The notes: a model not told the origin generated them from the sequence alone. Shown: positions 17,899-28,015, counted from the first letter of the stretch. The stretch: 64,000 nucleotides of DNA from Citrobacter farmeri (GCF_019048065.1 NZ_CP077291.1:1240001-1304000); one strand, 5' to 3'. Made by a program: numbers and translations.

Positions 17899-18675
17899 AT
17901 GTCTGAAACCAAAAACGAATTAGAAACCTTACTGGAACAAGCCGCGACGGAACCCGCGCATCGTCCGGCATTTTTCCGCACCCTGCTGGAATCCACCGTT
18001 TGGGTGCCAGGCGCTGCGGCAGAGGGCGAGGCGATTGTCGAAGACAGCGCGCTCGACCTGCAGCACTGGGAAAAAGAAGATGGCACCACCGTTATTCCCT
18101 TTTTCACCTCTCTGGAAGCGTTGCAGCAGGCAGTAGAAGATGAGCAGGCGTTTGTGGTGATGCCGGTACGCACGCTGTTTGAAATGACGCTCGGCGAAAC
18201 GCTGTTCCTCAACGCTAAACTGCCAACGGGCAAAGAGTTCATGCCGCGCGAAATCAGCCTGCTAATGGGGGAAGAGGGCAATCCGCTGAGCACGCAGGAA
18301 GTGCTGGAAGGCGGCGAATCTCTGATCCTCTCCGAAGTGGCCGAACCGCCTGCGCAGATGATCGACTCGCTCACTACGCTGTTTAAGACCATCAAACCGG
18401 TGAAGCGCGCATTTCTCTGCTCGATTAAAGAGCGCGCGGACGCTGAGGCCAATCTGCTGATTGGTATTGAAGCCGATGGCGATATTGAAGAAATTATTCA
18501 TGCTGCAGGCAGCGTGGCAACGGACACGTTGCCGGGCGATGAACCGATCGATATCTGCCAGGTGGTAAAAGGGGAGAAGGGGATCAGCCACTTTATCACC
18601 GAACATATTGCACCGTTCTACGAACGCCGTTGGGGTGGGTTCCTGCGCGATTTTAAACAGAATCGGATAATTTAA
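17899..18675 (+). CDS. sseB: SseB protein (serine-sensitivity enhancing)
   Basis: 258 residues from 'MSETKNELETLLEQAATEP', the E. coli SseB start and length; an ATG at 17890 would add only 'MIP'. It is a soluble, acidic cytoplasmic protein with an N-terminal SseB domain and a C-terminal SseB_C-type domain. In E. coli, extra copies raise sensitivity to serine, but the biochemical role is not known. It is convergent with the timP/RyfA locus. Confidence 0.93.
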   Translation: MSETKNELETLLEQAATEPAHRPAFFRTLLESTVWVPGAAAEGEAIVEDSALDLQHWEKEDGTTVIPFFTSLEALQQAVEDEQAFVVMPVRTLFEMTLGETLFLNAKLPTGKEFMPREISLLMGEEGNPLSTQEVLEGGESLILSEVAEPPAQMIDSLTTLFKTIKPVKRAFLCSIKERADAEANLLIGIEADGDIEEIIHAAGSVATDTLPGDEPIDICQVVKGEKGISHFITEHIAPFYERRWGGFLRDFKQNRII

Positions 18676-18686
18676 GTGTAAGGAAA

Positions 18687-18704
18687 GCCGCCCCGAAAGG
18701 CGGC
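18687..18704 (-). terminator. Terminator hairpin of the timP transcript
   Basis: GCCGCC and GGCGGC (18687-18692 and 18699-18704) form a stem. On the minus strand it is followed by TTTCCTT, so it fits the end of the minus-strand timP transcript. It may also shield the sseB mRNA end. Confidence 0.6.
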
Positions 18705-18712
18705 ATCCTCGC

Positions 18713-18829
18713 TTACCTGCCCTGGTCGTTGGTCTTTACGAAAACTGAATTACCGAAGTAACTCTGGTCTGCGTGAAGGCACAACACGCCAGAAACAAGA
18801 AGCACGATACAGACGTACCGTATCTTCAT
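18713..18829 (-). CDS. timP: TimP-like 38-residue toxic inner-membrane peptide (RyfA locus)
   Basis: An ORF of exactly 38 codons plus TAA. It starts 'MKIRYVCIVLLVSGVL', a basic start followed by a hydrophobic stretch, with a possible signal-peptidase site after 'LHA' (residue 20) and a polar tail ending 'VKTNDQGR'. In Salmonella the ryfA locus, long taken for a small RNA between sseA and sseB, was shown to encode TimP, a 38-residue Sec-targeted protein that leaks the inner membrane when overproduced and is repressed by the sRNA TimR. Position and length agree here. No clear Shine-Dalgarno is present; a GCGGTC/GACCGC hairpin (18833-18852) sits just upstream of the ATG. Confidence 0.8.
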   Translation of the reverse strand: MKIRYVCIVLLVSGVLCLHADQSYFGNSVFVKTNDQGR

Positions 18830-18879
18830 TGTGCGGTCCATGCGAAGACCGCTTCACGAAAGTACCACTGGCGATAATG

Positions 18880-18992
18880 CCGTGACAGCAAGTGCTGGGG
18901 GCACTTACATTGCTGTGGCAACACAGCCCGCTGGAAAGGCCGCGAACCGGACCAGCACAAAAAAACCGCTCAAACGTTAGAGCGGTTTTTTT
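18880..18992 (+). ncRNA. timR: Possible TimR-like antitoxin sRNA, divergent to timP
   Basis: A plus-strand transcript ending at the strong terminator 18961-18992 would lie divergent to timP and be antisense to a long timP leader. GATAAT at 18873-18878 is a -10 candidate, but the -35 is weak. TimR is known in Salmonella to pair with timP mRNA and block its translation. Strand and ends here are inferred from layout only. Confidence 0.4.
18961..18992. terminator. Bidirectional intrinsic terminator between timP/timR and sseA
   Basis: AAAACCGCTC (18962-18971) pairs with GAGCGGTTTT (18980-18989), flanked by A and T runs on both sides, so it works in both directions. It can end sseA on the minus strand and a TimR-like transcript on the plus strand. 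Confidence 0.88.
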
Positions 18993-19021
18993 GTGGGCGA
19001 GACAGACTCATCAATCAGAAT

Positions 19022-19873
19022 TTATTTAGTTTCCGCCGGTTCAACCGGTAAATCCGCACGGGCTCCCCATTCGCTCCACGCGCCGTCATACAGCGCGACG
19101 TCTGGCACCCCCAGCGTCGCCAGCGCCAGTACGACAACCGCGGCTGTCACGCCGGAACCACAGCTGGCGATGATCGGTCTGTCAAAACTGACCCCGTGGC
19201 GAAAGAAGATGGCATCCAGTTCGTCGGTTGTTTTCAGTTCGCCGTCCTGAACCAGTTCTGTCCACGGCACGTTTAAGGCACCAGGCACATGACCCCGTCT
19301 GAGACCCGGACGCGGCTCGTCGGCTTCGGCATTAAACCGTGCTGCCGGGCGGGCATCGACAATCTGTGCGCTTTTTTCATGACTGGCGAGCAAAACGTCG
19401 GTGACGCGTACGACGGCCTCAGGAGTAAACGCCGCATCAAAATCGCCTTCCGGCAGTTCGACGTTGCCTTCCTGTAGCGGCAAATCATCGCGTTGCCAGC
19501 CGGCCAGACCGCCTCCCAGAATAGAGACATTCTCCACGCCAAAGGTCCGCAGCATCCACCACGCGCGCGGGGCGGAGAACAGATTTCCCTCGTCATAGAC
19601 AATCAGATGTTTGTCCTGATCGACTCCCAGTTCACGCATCGCAACGGCGAAGCTTTCCGGGCGCGGCATCATATGTGGCAGAGGTGAAGTGTGGTCGGAG
19701 AGCGCTTCGATATCAAAAAACACCGCGCCCGGGATATGCCCCGATCGATACTCTTGCGCAACGTCGCGGTCTTCCTGTCCTGGCGGCGCCATACGGGCGT
19801 CGATAATTTGAATTTGCGGATCGTCAATATGCTCGGCAAGCCAGTCGGCGGCGACAAAAAAGGCGGTAGTCAT
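19022..19873 (-). CDS. sseA: 3-mercaptopyruvate sulfurtransferase SseA
   Basis: 283 residues from 'MTTAFFVAADWLAEHIDDP'; the ATG at 19871-19873 follows a GGAGAG site and matches the E. coli start, so the ATG four codons earlier is rejected. Two rhodanese domains: an inactive N-terminal one (about 1-135) and a C-terminal one with the persulfide cysteine in 'CGSGVTAAV'. It transfers sulfur from 3-mercaptopyruvate to thiols or cyanide, forming pyruvate. It is transcribed away from yfhM. Confidence 0.97.
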   Translation of the reverse strand: MTTAFFVAADWLAEHIDDPQIQIIDARMAPPGQEDRDVAQEYRSGHIPGAVFFDIEALSDHTSPLPHMMPRPESFAVAMRELGVDQDKHLIVYDEGNLFSAPRAWWMLRTFGVENVSILGGGLAGWQRDDLPLQEGNVELPEGDFDAAFTPEAVVRVTDVLLASHEKSAQIVDARPAARFNAEADEPRPGLRRGHVPGALNVPWTELVQDGELKTTDELDAIFFRHGVSFDRPIIASCGSGVTAAVVVLALATLGVPDVALYDGAWSEWGARADLPVEPAETK

Positions 19874-20080
19874 GGGTCTCTCCATGTTTATCAGGTGTCC
19901 GGTAAATTGTCAGTCCTTTGCCAGCAAGGGACAAGTAAAAGAGGCTGATTTGTCTGGCGATCCCACACTTCTGCATTAAATTCAGACTGGATGGGGGGGA
20001 TAGAGACTTACACAAAGTAAAATCTCACGCATAATAACGATTCTACGTTGCTAACAGGCCTCGCTGGCCAGGGATGATAA

Positions 20081-23000
20081 ATGAAACACATTGGTGTAGT
20101 CGCCTGTATGTTAATGCTGGCGCTGGCAGGGTGCGACAACAACGATAAAGCACCGACGGTGGCGAAAAACGACGCCCCCGCCGCGCAACCCGCTGCGGAA
20201 AAGAAAGCGGACAGAGACACCGCACAGTTGCAGAAACTGGCCCAACAGAGCGAAGGTAAAGCGCTGACCCTGCTGGATGCCTCTGAGGTGCAACTGGACG
20301 GCGCATCCACACTGGTGTTGACCTTCTCCATTCCGCTCGATCCTGAACAGGATTTTGCCCGTATCGTCCACGTGGTGGATAAAAAAAGCGGCAAAGTTGA
20401 TGGCGCATGGGAACTGTCGCCGAATCTGAAAGAGTTGCGTCTGCGCCACCTGGAACCCAATCGCGACCTGCTGGTGACTATTGAGCGCGATCTCAGGGCG
20501 CTGAACAAGGCGATTTTCGAAATCAACTATGAGAAAAGCCTGACCACGCGTGATATCCAGCCCAGCGTGGGCTTTGCCAGCCGCGGTTCGCTACTGCCGG
20601 GAAAAGTGGTAGAAGGTTTGCCGGTGATGGCGCTCAACGTGAACAATGTAGACGTTAACTTTTTCCGCGTGAAGCCGGAATCGCTGGCGGCCTTTGTCAG
20701 CCAGTGGGAGTACCGAAATTCACTGTCCAACTGGGAATCTGACAATCTGCTGAAAATGGCGGATCTGGTCTATACCGGTCGTTTCGATCTTAATCCAGCG
20801 CGTAACACCCGCGAAAAGCTCCTTCTGCCACTGAGCGAAATTAAGCCGCTACAGCAGGCCGGTGTCTATGTTGCGGTGATGACCAAAGCCGGGCAGTACG
20901 AGTACAGCAACGCCGCAACGCTATTCACGCTTAGCGATATTGGCGTGTCGGCACACCGTTACCAGAATCGGCTCGATGTGTTTACGCAAAGCCTCGAGAA
21001 TGGTACCGCGCAGCAGGGAGTGGAGGTCGCTTTGCTGGATGAGAAAGGGCAGACCCTCTCGAAGGCGAGCAGTGATACGAAAGGCCATGTCCAGCTTGAA
21101 AATAATATGAAAGCCGCGCTGTTGCTGGCGCGTAAAGAGGGGCAAACCACGCTGTTGGATCTAAAACTCCCGGCGCTGGATTTAGCGGAGTTCGATATCG
21201 CCGGGGAACCCGGTTACAGCAAGCAGTTTTTTATGTTTGGCCCGCGCGATCTTTATCGACCTGGCGAGACAGTGATCCTCAATGGTCTGCTGCGCGATAG
21301 CGATGGCAAGACGTTGCCCGATCAGCCCGTGAAGCTGGAAGTGGTTAAGCCGGACGGTCAGGTGATTCGTATCGTGGTCAGTCAACCGGATAACGGGTTG
21401 TATCGCTTCACATATCCACTGGACAGCGGTGCACCGACCGGAATGTGGCACGTTCGCGCCAACACGGGTGATAACCAGACCCGGATGTGGGATTTCCACG
21501 TTGAAGATTTCATGCCGGAGCGGATGGCGCTGAATATCACCGGTCAAAAAACACCGTTGTCGCCGTCTGACAAGGTGAATTTCTCGGTGGTTGGCTACTA
21601 CCTTTACGGTGCTCCGGCGAACGGCAATGCGTTGCAGGGGCAATTGTACCTGCGCCCGCTGCGTGATGCGGTACCGACATTGCCTGGCTTCCAGTTTGGC
21701 AATATCGCTGAGGAAAACCTGTCGCGCAGTCTCGATGAAGTCCAACTGACGCTGGATGAAAGCGGGCGTGGTGATATCAGTACCAGCAGCGAATGGCGTG
21801 AGACCCACTCGCCGTTGAAGGTGATTTTGCAGGCCAGCCTGCTGGAATCCGGTGGCCGTCCCGTTACGCGTCGCGCTGAGCAGGCAATCTGGCCTGCAGA
21901 TACGTTACCGGGTATCCGTCCGCAATTTGCGGTGAAAGCGGTATATGACTACCGCACTGATACCACGGTGAATCAGCCGATTGTCGATGAAGACAGCAAT
22001 GCCGCCTTTGACATTGTCTATGTTGATGCCCATGGCGAGAAGAAAGCGGTCTCCGGGTTACAGGTGCGTTTGATTCGTGAACGTCGCGATTACTACTGGG
22101 ACTGGCTGGAAAGCGAAGGCTGGCAATCGCGTTTTGATCAAAAAGATTTGGTGGAAGGCGAACAGACGCTGGATCTGAAAGCGGATGAAACCGGCAAAGT
22201 CACATTCCCGGTGGAATGGGGTGCCTATCGACTGGAAGTCAAAGCGCCAAACGATGCGGTCAGCAGCATCCGTTTCTGGGCGGGCTACAGCTGGCAGGAT
22301 AATAGCGATGGCAGCGGCGCGGCGCGGCCAGATCGCGTTACGCTGAAGCTGGACAAACCGGCGTATCGTCCGGGCGACACCATGAAGTTGCATATTGCAG
22401 CGCCGGCGGCGGGGAAAGGCTATGCGATGGTGGAATCCAGTGAAGGTCCGCTGTGGTGGCAGGAAATTGATGTTCCGGCGGAGGGCCTGGATCTCTCTAT
22501 TCCGGTCGATAAATCCTGGAATCGCCATGATTTGTATCTGAGCACGCTGGTGGTGCGTCCGGGAGATAAATCCCGCTCTGCAACGCCGAAACGTGCCGTG
22601 GGACTGCTGCATTTGCCGCTGGGAGACGAAAACCGTCGCCTGGATCTGGCGCTGGAAAGCCCGGCTAAAATGCGTCCTAATCAGCCGTTGACCGTGAAGA
22701 TCAAGGCCAGCAGTAAAAATGGCGAGACGCCAAAACAGGTTAATGTGCTGGTATCAGCTGTGGACAGCGGCGTGTTGAACATTACTGATTACGTCACGCC
22801 GGATCCGTGGCAGGCGTTCTTCGGACAAAAACGTTACGGTGCGGATATTTATGACATCTATGGTCAGGTGATTGAGGGCCAGGGGCGGCAGGCCGCGCTG
22901 CGTTTTGGTGGCGATGGCGACGAACTGAAACGCGGTGGCAAACCACCGGTCAATCATGTGACTATCGTGGCGCAGCAGGCGCAACCGGTCATGCTGAATG

Positions 23001-25024
23001 AACAGGGTGAAGGCAGCGTGACGCTACCGATTGGCGATTTCAACGGCGAACTGCGCGTGATGGCGCAGGCGTGGACGGCGGATGACTTTGGCAGTAACGA
23101 AAGCAAGACCATTGTCGCGGCCCCGGTCATCGCCGAGCTGAATATGCCGCGCTTTATGGCCGGTGGCGATACCTCGCGACTGGTACTGGACGTGACCAAC
23201 CTGACCGATCGACCACAATCACTGAACGTGGCGCTGACCGCCAGCGGACTGATCGAACGGGTCAGCGACCAGCCTGCGCAGGTCAATCTGGCGCCGGGCG
23301 TGCGCACGACATTGTTTGTTCCTGTTCGTGCAAAAGAGGGTTTTGGCGATGGCGAGCTGCAGGCAACGATAAGCGGACTGAACGTGCCCGGAGAAAGCAT
23401 CGGACCGCAGCAGAAGCAGTGGAAGATTGGCGTACGCCCGGCATTTCCGGCGCAAACGGTCAATAACGGCGTGATGTTACAACCGGGTGAAAGCTGGACA
23501 CCTCCCGCGGAGGGGGTAGCGAATTTCTCTCCCGTTACCCTGGAGGGTCAACTGCTGTTCAGCGGTAAACCGCCGTTGAATCTGGCACGCTATATCCGTG
23601 AGCTGAAGGCGTATCCTTACGGCTGCCTGGAACAAACGACCAGCGGTCTGTTCCCGTCGCTCTATACCAATGCCGCGCAGCTTAAAGCGCTGGGCATTAC
23701 AGGAGATACCGACGAGAAACGTCGTGCGGCAATCGAAACCGGGATTTCCCGTCTACTGCAAATGCAACGTGACAACGGCGGATTTGCGCTGTGGGATAAA
23801 AATGGTCCGGAAGAGTACTGGCTGACTGCTTACGCGATGGATTTCCTGGTCCGGGCGGGGGAGCAGGGTTATAGCGTTCCGGCGGAGGGGATTAATCAGG
23901 GTAACGCGCGTCTGCTGCGTTATCTACAGGATCCGGGGATGATGTCGATTCGCTACGCGAGCGATACACAGGCGAGTAAATTTGCCGTACAGGCCTATGC
24001 TGCACTGGTGCTGGCGCGTCAGCAGAAAGCGCCACTTGGCGCACTGCGCGAGATGTGGGAACGTCGCAGTCAGGCCGCTTCCGGCTTGCCGCTGCTGCAG
24101 CTTGGCATAGCATTGAAAACCATGGGTGACGCGAAACGGAGTGATGAAGCAGTAACGCTGGCGCTGACCACCCCGCGTCGTGATGAACGTCAATGGCTGG
24201 CCGATTACGGCAGTCCGCTTCGTGATAACGCCCTGATGCTGGCGCTGCTGGAAGAGAATAATCTGAAGCCGGATGTCCAGAACACGCTGCTGAACACACT
24301 CTCTGAACAGGCGTTTGGGCAGCGCTGGCTGTCCACACAGGAGAATAACGCGCTGTTCCTGGCAGCCCGTTCGCTACAGGATTTACCTGGTACCTGGCAG
24401 GCGCAAACCTCGCTCGCTGAGCAACCGCTGACGGGCGAGAAAGCACAAACCCGTAATCTGGATGCCGATCAGCTCTCCGCGCTGCAGGTAACGAATAACG
24501 GTTCTCTGCCGATGTGGTTGCGTCTGGACGTGAGTGGCTATCCGCAAACGACGCCAGCACCTGCCAGCAATGTGCTGCAGATTGAGCGTCATATTCTGGG
24601 CAGTGACGGACAGAGCAAATCGCTGGAATCACTGCGCAGCGGTGAACTGGTACTGGTCTGGCTGGAAGTGAAAGCCTCTCAGGACGTACCGGATGCGCTG
24701 GTGGTGGATTTGCTGCCTGCCGGACTGGAACTGGAAAACCAGAATCTGGCTAACGGTAGCGCCAGTTTGCAGGACAGCGGTAGCGAGGTACAAAATCTGC
24801 TTAATCAGATGCAGCAGGCGGATATTCAGCACATGGAGTTTCGGGATGATCGCTTTGTTGCTGCTGTGGCGGTGAATCAGGGGCAACCAGTGACGCTGGT
24901 CTATCTGGCGCGTGCGGTGACGCCGGGAACCTATCAGGTGCCGATGCCAATGGTGGAATCGATGTATGTTCCGCAATGGCGGGCGACCGGTGCGGCAGAG
25001 GGAATACTGATTGTTAAGCCGTAA
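20081..25024 (+). CDS. yfhM: Bacterial alpha-2-macroglobulin YfhM, periplasmic lipoprotein
   Basis: 1647 residues. A lipoprotein signal ends 'MLALAGC/DNN', with Asp at +2 suggesting retention at the inner membrane. The reactive thioester motif 'YPYGCLEQTTS' places the cysteine at residue 1182, as in thioester-containing alpha-2-macroglobulins. Macroglobulin-like domains fill residues 50-750, a bait region lies near 900-960, and the thioester/complement-like domain is at about 1160-1450. It traps attacking proteases in the periplasm and is thought to work with PbpC, which repairs the wall; the pbpC start codon directly follows the yfhM stop. Confidence 0.96.
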   Translation: MKHIGVVACMLMLALAGCDNNDKAPTVAKNDAPAAQPAAEKKADRDTAQLQKLAQQSEGKALTLLDASEVQLDGASTLVLTFSIPLDPEQDFARIVHVVDKKSGKVDGAWELSPNLKELRLRHLEPNRDLLVTIERDLRALNKAIFEINYEKSLTTRDIQPSVGFASRGSLLPGKVVEGLPVMALNVNNVDVNFFRVKPESLAAFVSQWEYRNSLSNWESDNLLKMADLVYTGRFDLNPARNTREKLLLPLSEIKPLQQAGVYVAVMTKAGQYEYSNAATLFTLSDIGVSAHRYQNRLDVFTQSLENGTAQQGVEVALLDEKGQTLSKASSDTKGHVQLENNMKAALLLARKEGQTTLLDLKLPALDLAEFDIAGEPGYSKQFFMFGPRDLYRPGETVILNGLLRDSDGKTLPDQPVKLEVVKPDGQVIRIVVSQPDNGLYRFTYPLDSGAPTGMWHVRANTGDNQTRMWDFHVEDFMPERMALNITGQKTPLSPSDKVNFSVVGYYLYGAPANGNALQGQLYLRPLRDAVPTLPGFQFGNIAEENLSRSLDEVQLTLDESGRGDISTSSEWRETHSPLKVILQASLLESGGRPVTRRAEQAIWPADTLPGIRPQFAVKAVYDYRTDTTVNQPIVDEDSNAAFDIVYVDAHGEKKAVSGLQVRLIRERRDYYWDWLESEGWQSRFDQKDLVEGEQTLDLKADETGKVTFPVEWGAYRLEVKAPNDAVSSIRFWAGYSWQDNSDGSGAARPDRVTLKLDKPAYRPGDTMKLHIAAPAAGKGYAMVESSEGPLWWQEIDVPAEGLDLSIPVDKSWNRHDLYLSTLVVRPGDKSRSATPKRAVGLLHLPLGDENRRLDLALESPAKMRPNQPLTVKIKASSKNGETPKQVNVLVSAVDSGVLNITDYVTPDPWQAFFGQKRYGADIYDIYGQVIEGQGRQAALRFGGDGDELKRGGKPPVNHVTIVAQQAQPVMLNEQGEGSVTLPIGDFNGELRVMAQAWTADDFGSNESKTIVAAPVIAELNMPRFMAGGDTSRLVLDVTNLTDRPQSLNVALTASGLIERVSDQPAQVNLAPGVRTTLFVPVRAKEGFGDGELQATISGLNVPGESIGPQQKQWKIGVRPAFPAQTVNNGVMLQPGESWTPPAEGVANFSPVTLEGQLLFSGKPPLNLARYIRELKAYPYGCLEQTTSGLFPSLYTNAAQLKALGITGDTDEKRRAAIETGISRLLQMQRDNGGFALWDKNGPEEYWLTAYAMDFLVRAGEQGYSVPAEGINQGNARLLRYLQDPGMMSIRYASDTQASKFAVQAYAALVLARQQKAPLGALREMWERRSQAASGLPLLQLGIALKTMGDAKRSDEAVTLALTTPRRDERQWLADYGSPLRDNALMLALLEENNLKPDVQNTLLNTLSEQAFGQRWLSTQENNALFLAARSLQDLPGTWQAQTSLAEQPLTGEKAQTRNLDADQLSALQVTNNGSLPMWLRLDVSGYPQTTPAPASNVLQIERHILGSDGQSKSLESLRSGELVLVWLEVKASQDVPDALVVDLLPAGLELENQNLANGSASLQDSGSEVQNLLNQMQQADIQHMEFRDDRFVAAVAVNQGQPVTLVYLARAVTPGTYQVPMPMVESMYVPQWRATGAAEGILIVKP

Positions 25025-27337
25025 ATGGGGCGAGTAACCGGTAAACGCGGCGGCTGGCTTTGGCTGGTTGCCGCGTCTGTTTTACTCGTCTGCGTCGTCT
25101 GGGCGGCAGACAAAATCTGGCCGTTGCCTTTGCGTGAGGTTAATCCTGCGCGGGTGGTCGTGGCGCATGACGGGACGCCGCTGTGGCGGTTTGCCGACGC
25201 GGACGGTATCTGGCGCTATCCCGTGACGCCGGAAGAGGTCTCCCCGCGCTATCTTGAGGCGCTCATCAACTATGAAGACCGCTGGTTCTGGCAACATCCG
25301 GGCATAAACCCACTCTCCATACTTCGCGCGGCCTGGCAGGATCTCTCCTCAGGGCGAGTGATTTCTGGCGGCAGTACGTTGACCATGCAGGTGGCGCGAC
25401 TGCTGGATCCGCATCCCCGCACGTTCGGTGGTAAATTTCGCCAGCTCTGGCGTGCCATGCAACTGGAATGGCATCTCTCAAAACGCGACATCCTGACGCT
25501 GTACCTCAACCGTGCACCGTTTGGCGGCACGTTGCAGGGGATTGGCGCGGCCAGTTGGGCTTATCTCGGTAAACCTCCGGCGCAACTCAGCTACTCTGAA
25601 GCCGCTTTACTGGCGGTATTACCGCAGGCACCGAGTCGACTGCGTCCCGATCGCTGGCCGGATCGGGCAGAAGCCGCGCGCAACAAAGTGCTCGAGCGGA
25701 TGGCGACACAGGGGATCTGGTCCCGGCACCAGGTTGAGGAATCGCGTGAAGAGCCTGTGTGGCTGACGCCCCGCCAGATGCCGCAACTGGCACCGCTGTT
25801 CTCGCGGATGATGCTGGGCAAAAATCCCGGCGACAAAATTGTCACTACCCTGGATGCCGGGCTGCAACGACAACTGGAAGAACTGGCGCAAAACTGGAAG
25901 GGCAGACTGCCTGCGCGCAGTTCGTTGGCGATGATCGTCGTCGATCATACCGACATGAGCGTGCGCGGCTGGGTCGGATCGGTCGATCTGAACGATGATA
26001 CGCGTTTCGGCCATGTGGATATGGTCAAGGCGATTCGATCGCCAGGCTCAGTATTGAAACCTTTTGTCTATGGACTGGCGCTGGATGACGGATTAATCCA
26101 CCCGGCGTCTTTATTGCAGGATGTGCCGCGCCGCAGCGGGGATTATCGCCCGGGTAATTTTGACAGCGGTTTTCATGGCCCTGTCAGTATGAGCGAAGCA
26201 CTGGTGCGTTCGCTGAATTTGCCTGCGGTACAGGTGCTGGAAGCCTATGGCCCGAAGCGCTTTGCTGCGCAATTACGCAATAGCGGACTGCCGCTGTTCC
26301 TGCCCGCAGGCGCGGCACCCAATCTCTCGCTTATTCTGGGTGGCGCGGGTGCGCGGCTTGAGAATATGGTCGCCGGATACAGCGCTTTTGCCCGCCACGG
26401 CAAAGCGGGAGTACTGCGTCTGCAACCGGGCGATCCGCTTGTCGAACGCACGCTGATGTCGCCGGGCGCGGCATGGATCATCCGACGGATTTTAGCCGAC
26501 GAAGCGCAACCGCTGCCGGATAGCGCGCTTCCCCGAATAGCGCCGCTGGCATGGAAAACCGGTACCAGCTACGGCTATCGTGATGCGTGGGCGATTGGCC
26601 TCAATGCCCGCTATGTCATCGGTATCTGGACGGGCAGGCCTGACGGCACGCCCGTTGCCGGACAGTTCGGTTATGCCAGCGCGATCCCGCTGCTCACTCA
26701 GGTGAACAACCTACTTTTGGCCCGTAGTGCCTCGCTGCCGGAAGATCCGCGTCCGCAGTCAGTTACGCGTGGTATCGTGTGCTGGCCTGGCGGGCAATCT
26801 CTTTCCCCTGGTGACAGTAATTGCCGGCGTCGTCTGGCCACCTGGTTACTGGAGGACGCACAACCGCCTACGCTATTGTTGCCAGAACAGGAAGGGATGA
26901 ACGGTATTCGCTTTCCGATCTGGCTGGATAAGGACGGTCGACGCGTCGCCGCCGATTGTCCACAGGCGCAGGAACAGAGACTGATTGTCTGGCCGTTGCC
27001 GCTGGAGCCGTGGCTGCCCGCCGCAGAACGTCGCAGTGCGCGCTTGCCGTTGGCCTCAGCGGAATGCCCGCCGCATGGGCAGGATCCTGCGTTGCCGCTG
27101 CTGCTGTCAGGCGTGCGTGATGGCGCAATCGTCAAACGTTTACCGGGGGTTGCTGAGGCGAGCTTAACGATTCAGAGCAGCGGGGGAGCAGGCGAGCGCT
27201 GGTGGTTCCTCAATGGGGAACCACTAAAAGAACGGGGACGTAGTATCACGTTGCGTCTCAGCGAAAGAGGTGACTATCAGCTACTGGTGATGGATGAGAG
27301 CGGGCTGGTGGCGACGGTGAGGTTTACTCTGCAGTAG
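25025..27337 (+). CDS. pbpC: Penicillin-binding protein 1C
   Basis: 770 residues. A membrane anchor lies at about 10-28. The GT51 glycosyltransferase domain has 'INYEDRWFWQHPG' and 'GGSTLTMQVARLL'. The transpeptidase domain shows the SxxK motif 'SPGSVLKPF' and the KTG motif 'KTGTSYGYRDAW'. A C-terminal biotin-carboxylase-like domain (BiPBP_C) is typical of PBP1C. The ATG begins at the base after the yfhM TAA, so translation is coupled. The protein polymerises peptidoglycan, and pairing with YfhM suggests a damage-response role. Confidence 0.97.
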   Translation: MGRVTGKRGGWLWLVAASVLLVCVVWAADKIWPLPLREVNPARVVVAHDGTPLWRFADADGIWRYPVTPEEVSPRYLEALINYEDRWFWQHPGINPLSILRAAWQDLSSGRVISGGSTLTMQVARLLDPHPRTFGGKFRQLWRAMQLEWHLSKRDILTLYLNRAPFGGTLQGIGAASWAYLGKPPAQLSYSEAALLAVLPQAPSRLRPDRWPDRAEAARNKVLERMATQGIWSRHQVEESREEPVWLTPRQMPQLAPLFSRMMLGKNPGDKIVTTLDAGLQRQLEELAQNWKGRLPARSSLAMIVVDHTDMSVRGWVGSVDLNDDTRFGHVDMVKAIRSPGSVLKPFVYGLALDDGLIHPASLLQDVPRRSGDYRPGNFDSGFHGPVSMSEALVRSLNLPAVQVLEAYGPKRFAAQLRNSGLPLFLPAGAAPNLSLILGGAGARLENMVAGYSAFARHGKAGVLRLQPGDPLVERTLMSPGAAWIIRRILADEAQPLPDSALPRIAPLAWKTGTSYGYRDAWAIGLNARYVIGIWTGRPDGTPVAGQFGYASAIPLLTQVNNLLLARSASLPEDPRPQSVTRGIVCWPGGQSLSPGDSNCRRRLATWLLEDAQPPTLLLPEQEGMNGIRFPIWLDKDGRRVAADCPQAQEQRLIVWPLPLEPWLPAAERRSARLPLASAECPPHGQDPALPLLLSGVRDGAIVKRLPGVAEASLTIQSSGGAGERWWFLNGEPLKERGRSITLRLSERGDYQLLVMDESGLVATVRFTLQ

Positions 27338-27423
27338 ACCAGATTGACATGCTTTGTTGCTAATACTCATCTTATTTTAAAAAAATGTTACCTTCATCCA
27401 TATGCAATAGCCGGGATGCTCTT

Positions 27424-27429
27424 TATAAT
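27424..27429 (+). promoter_or_regulatory. -10 element of the ndk promoter
   Basis: A perfect TATAAT at 27424-27429 lies 43 bp before the ndk start. The -35 region (TATGCA or similar around 27401) is weak. Confidence 0.55.
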
Positions 27430-27472
27430 CCGCGCCAGGTAAAACACAACAGAACATCTTTCAGAGGTAATC

Positions 27473-27904
27473 ATGGCTATTGAACGTACTTTTTCCATCA
27501 TCAAGCCAAACGCGGTGGCAAAAAACGTTATTGGTAACATCTTTGCGCGCTTTGAAGCAGCAGGGTTCAAAATTGTCGGCACCAAAATGCTGCACCTGAC
27601 CGTTGAGCAGGCGCGCGGCTTCTACGCTGAGCATGATGGCAAACCGTTCTTCGACGGTCTGGTTGAGTTCATGACCTCTGGCCCTATCGTGGTGTCCGTG
27701 CTGGAAAGCGAAAACGCAGTACAGCGTCACCGCGATCTGCTGGGGGCAACCAATCCGGCTAACGCTCTGGCGGGTACGCTGCGTGCTGATTACGCTGACA
27801 GCTTCACCGAAAACGGGACGCACGGTTCTGATTCCGTGGAATCCGCTCAGCGTGAAATCGCCTACTTCTTTGGTGAAGGCGAAGTGTGCGCTCGCACGCG
27901 TTGA
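27473..27904 (+). CDS. ndk: Nucleoside diphosphate kinase
   Basis: 143 residues, standard length. The phospho-histidine is in the motif '[12 protein letters not shown]' (about residues 115-126). It moves the gamma-phosphate from ATP to other (d)NDPs to balance nucleotide pools. The AGAGG site is 6 bp upstream. It is followed by a strong terminator. Confidence 0.98.
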   Translation: MAIERTFSIIKPNAVAKNVIGNIFARFEAAGFKIVGTKMLHLTVEQARGFYAEHDGKPFFDGLVEFMTSGPIVVSVLESENAVQRHRDLLGATNPANALAGTLRADYADSFTENGTHGSDSVESAQREIAYFFGEGEVCARTR

Positions 27905-27978
27905 TCCTTTTGGGATTAATTTTTCGATAAATGCCGCGTGCAAACGTGGCATCCTTGCGCCAGACTTTGTACAATGCA

Positions 27979-28015
27979 ACGCCCCGGATGAGCACTGCTT
28001 GCCGGGGCGTTTCTT
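27979..28015 (+). terminator. Intrinsic terminator of ndk
   Basis: ACGCCCCGG (27979-27987) pairs with CCGGGGCGT (28002-28010), followed by TTCTTTT. Confidence 0.88.
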
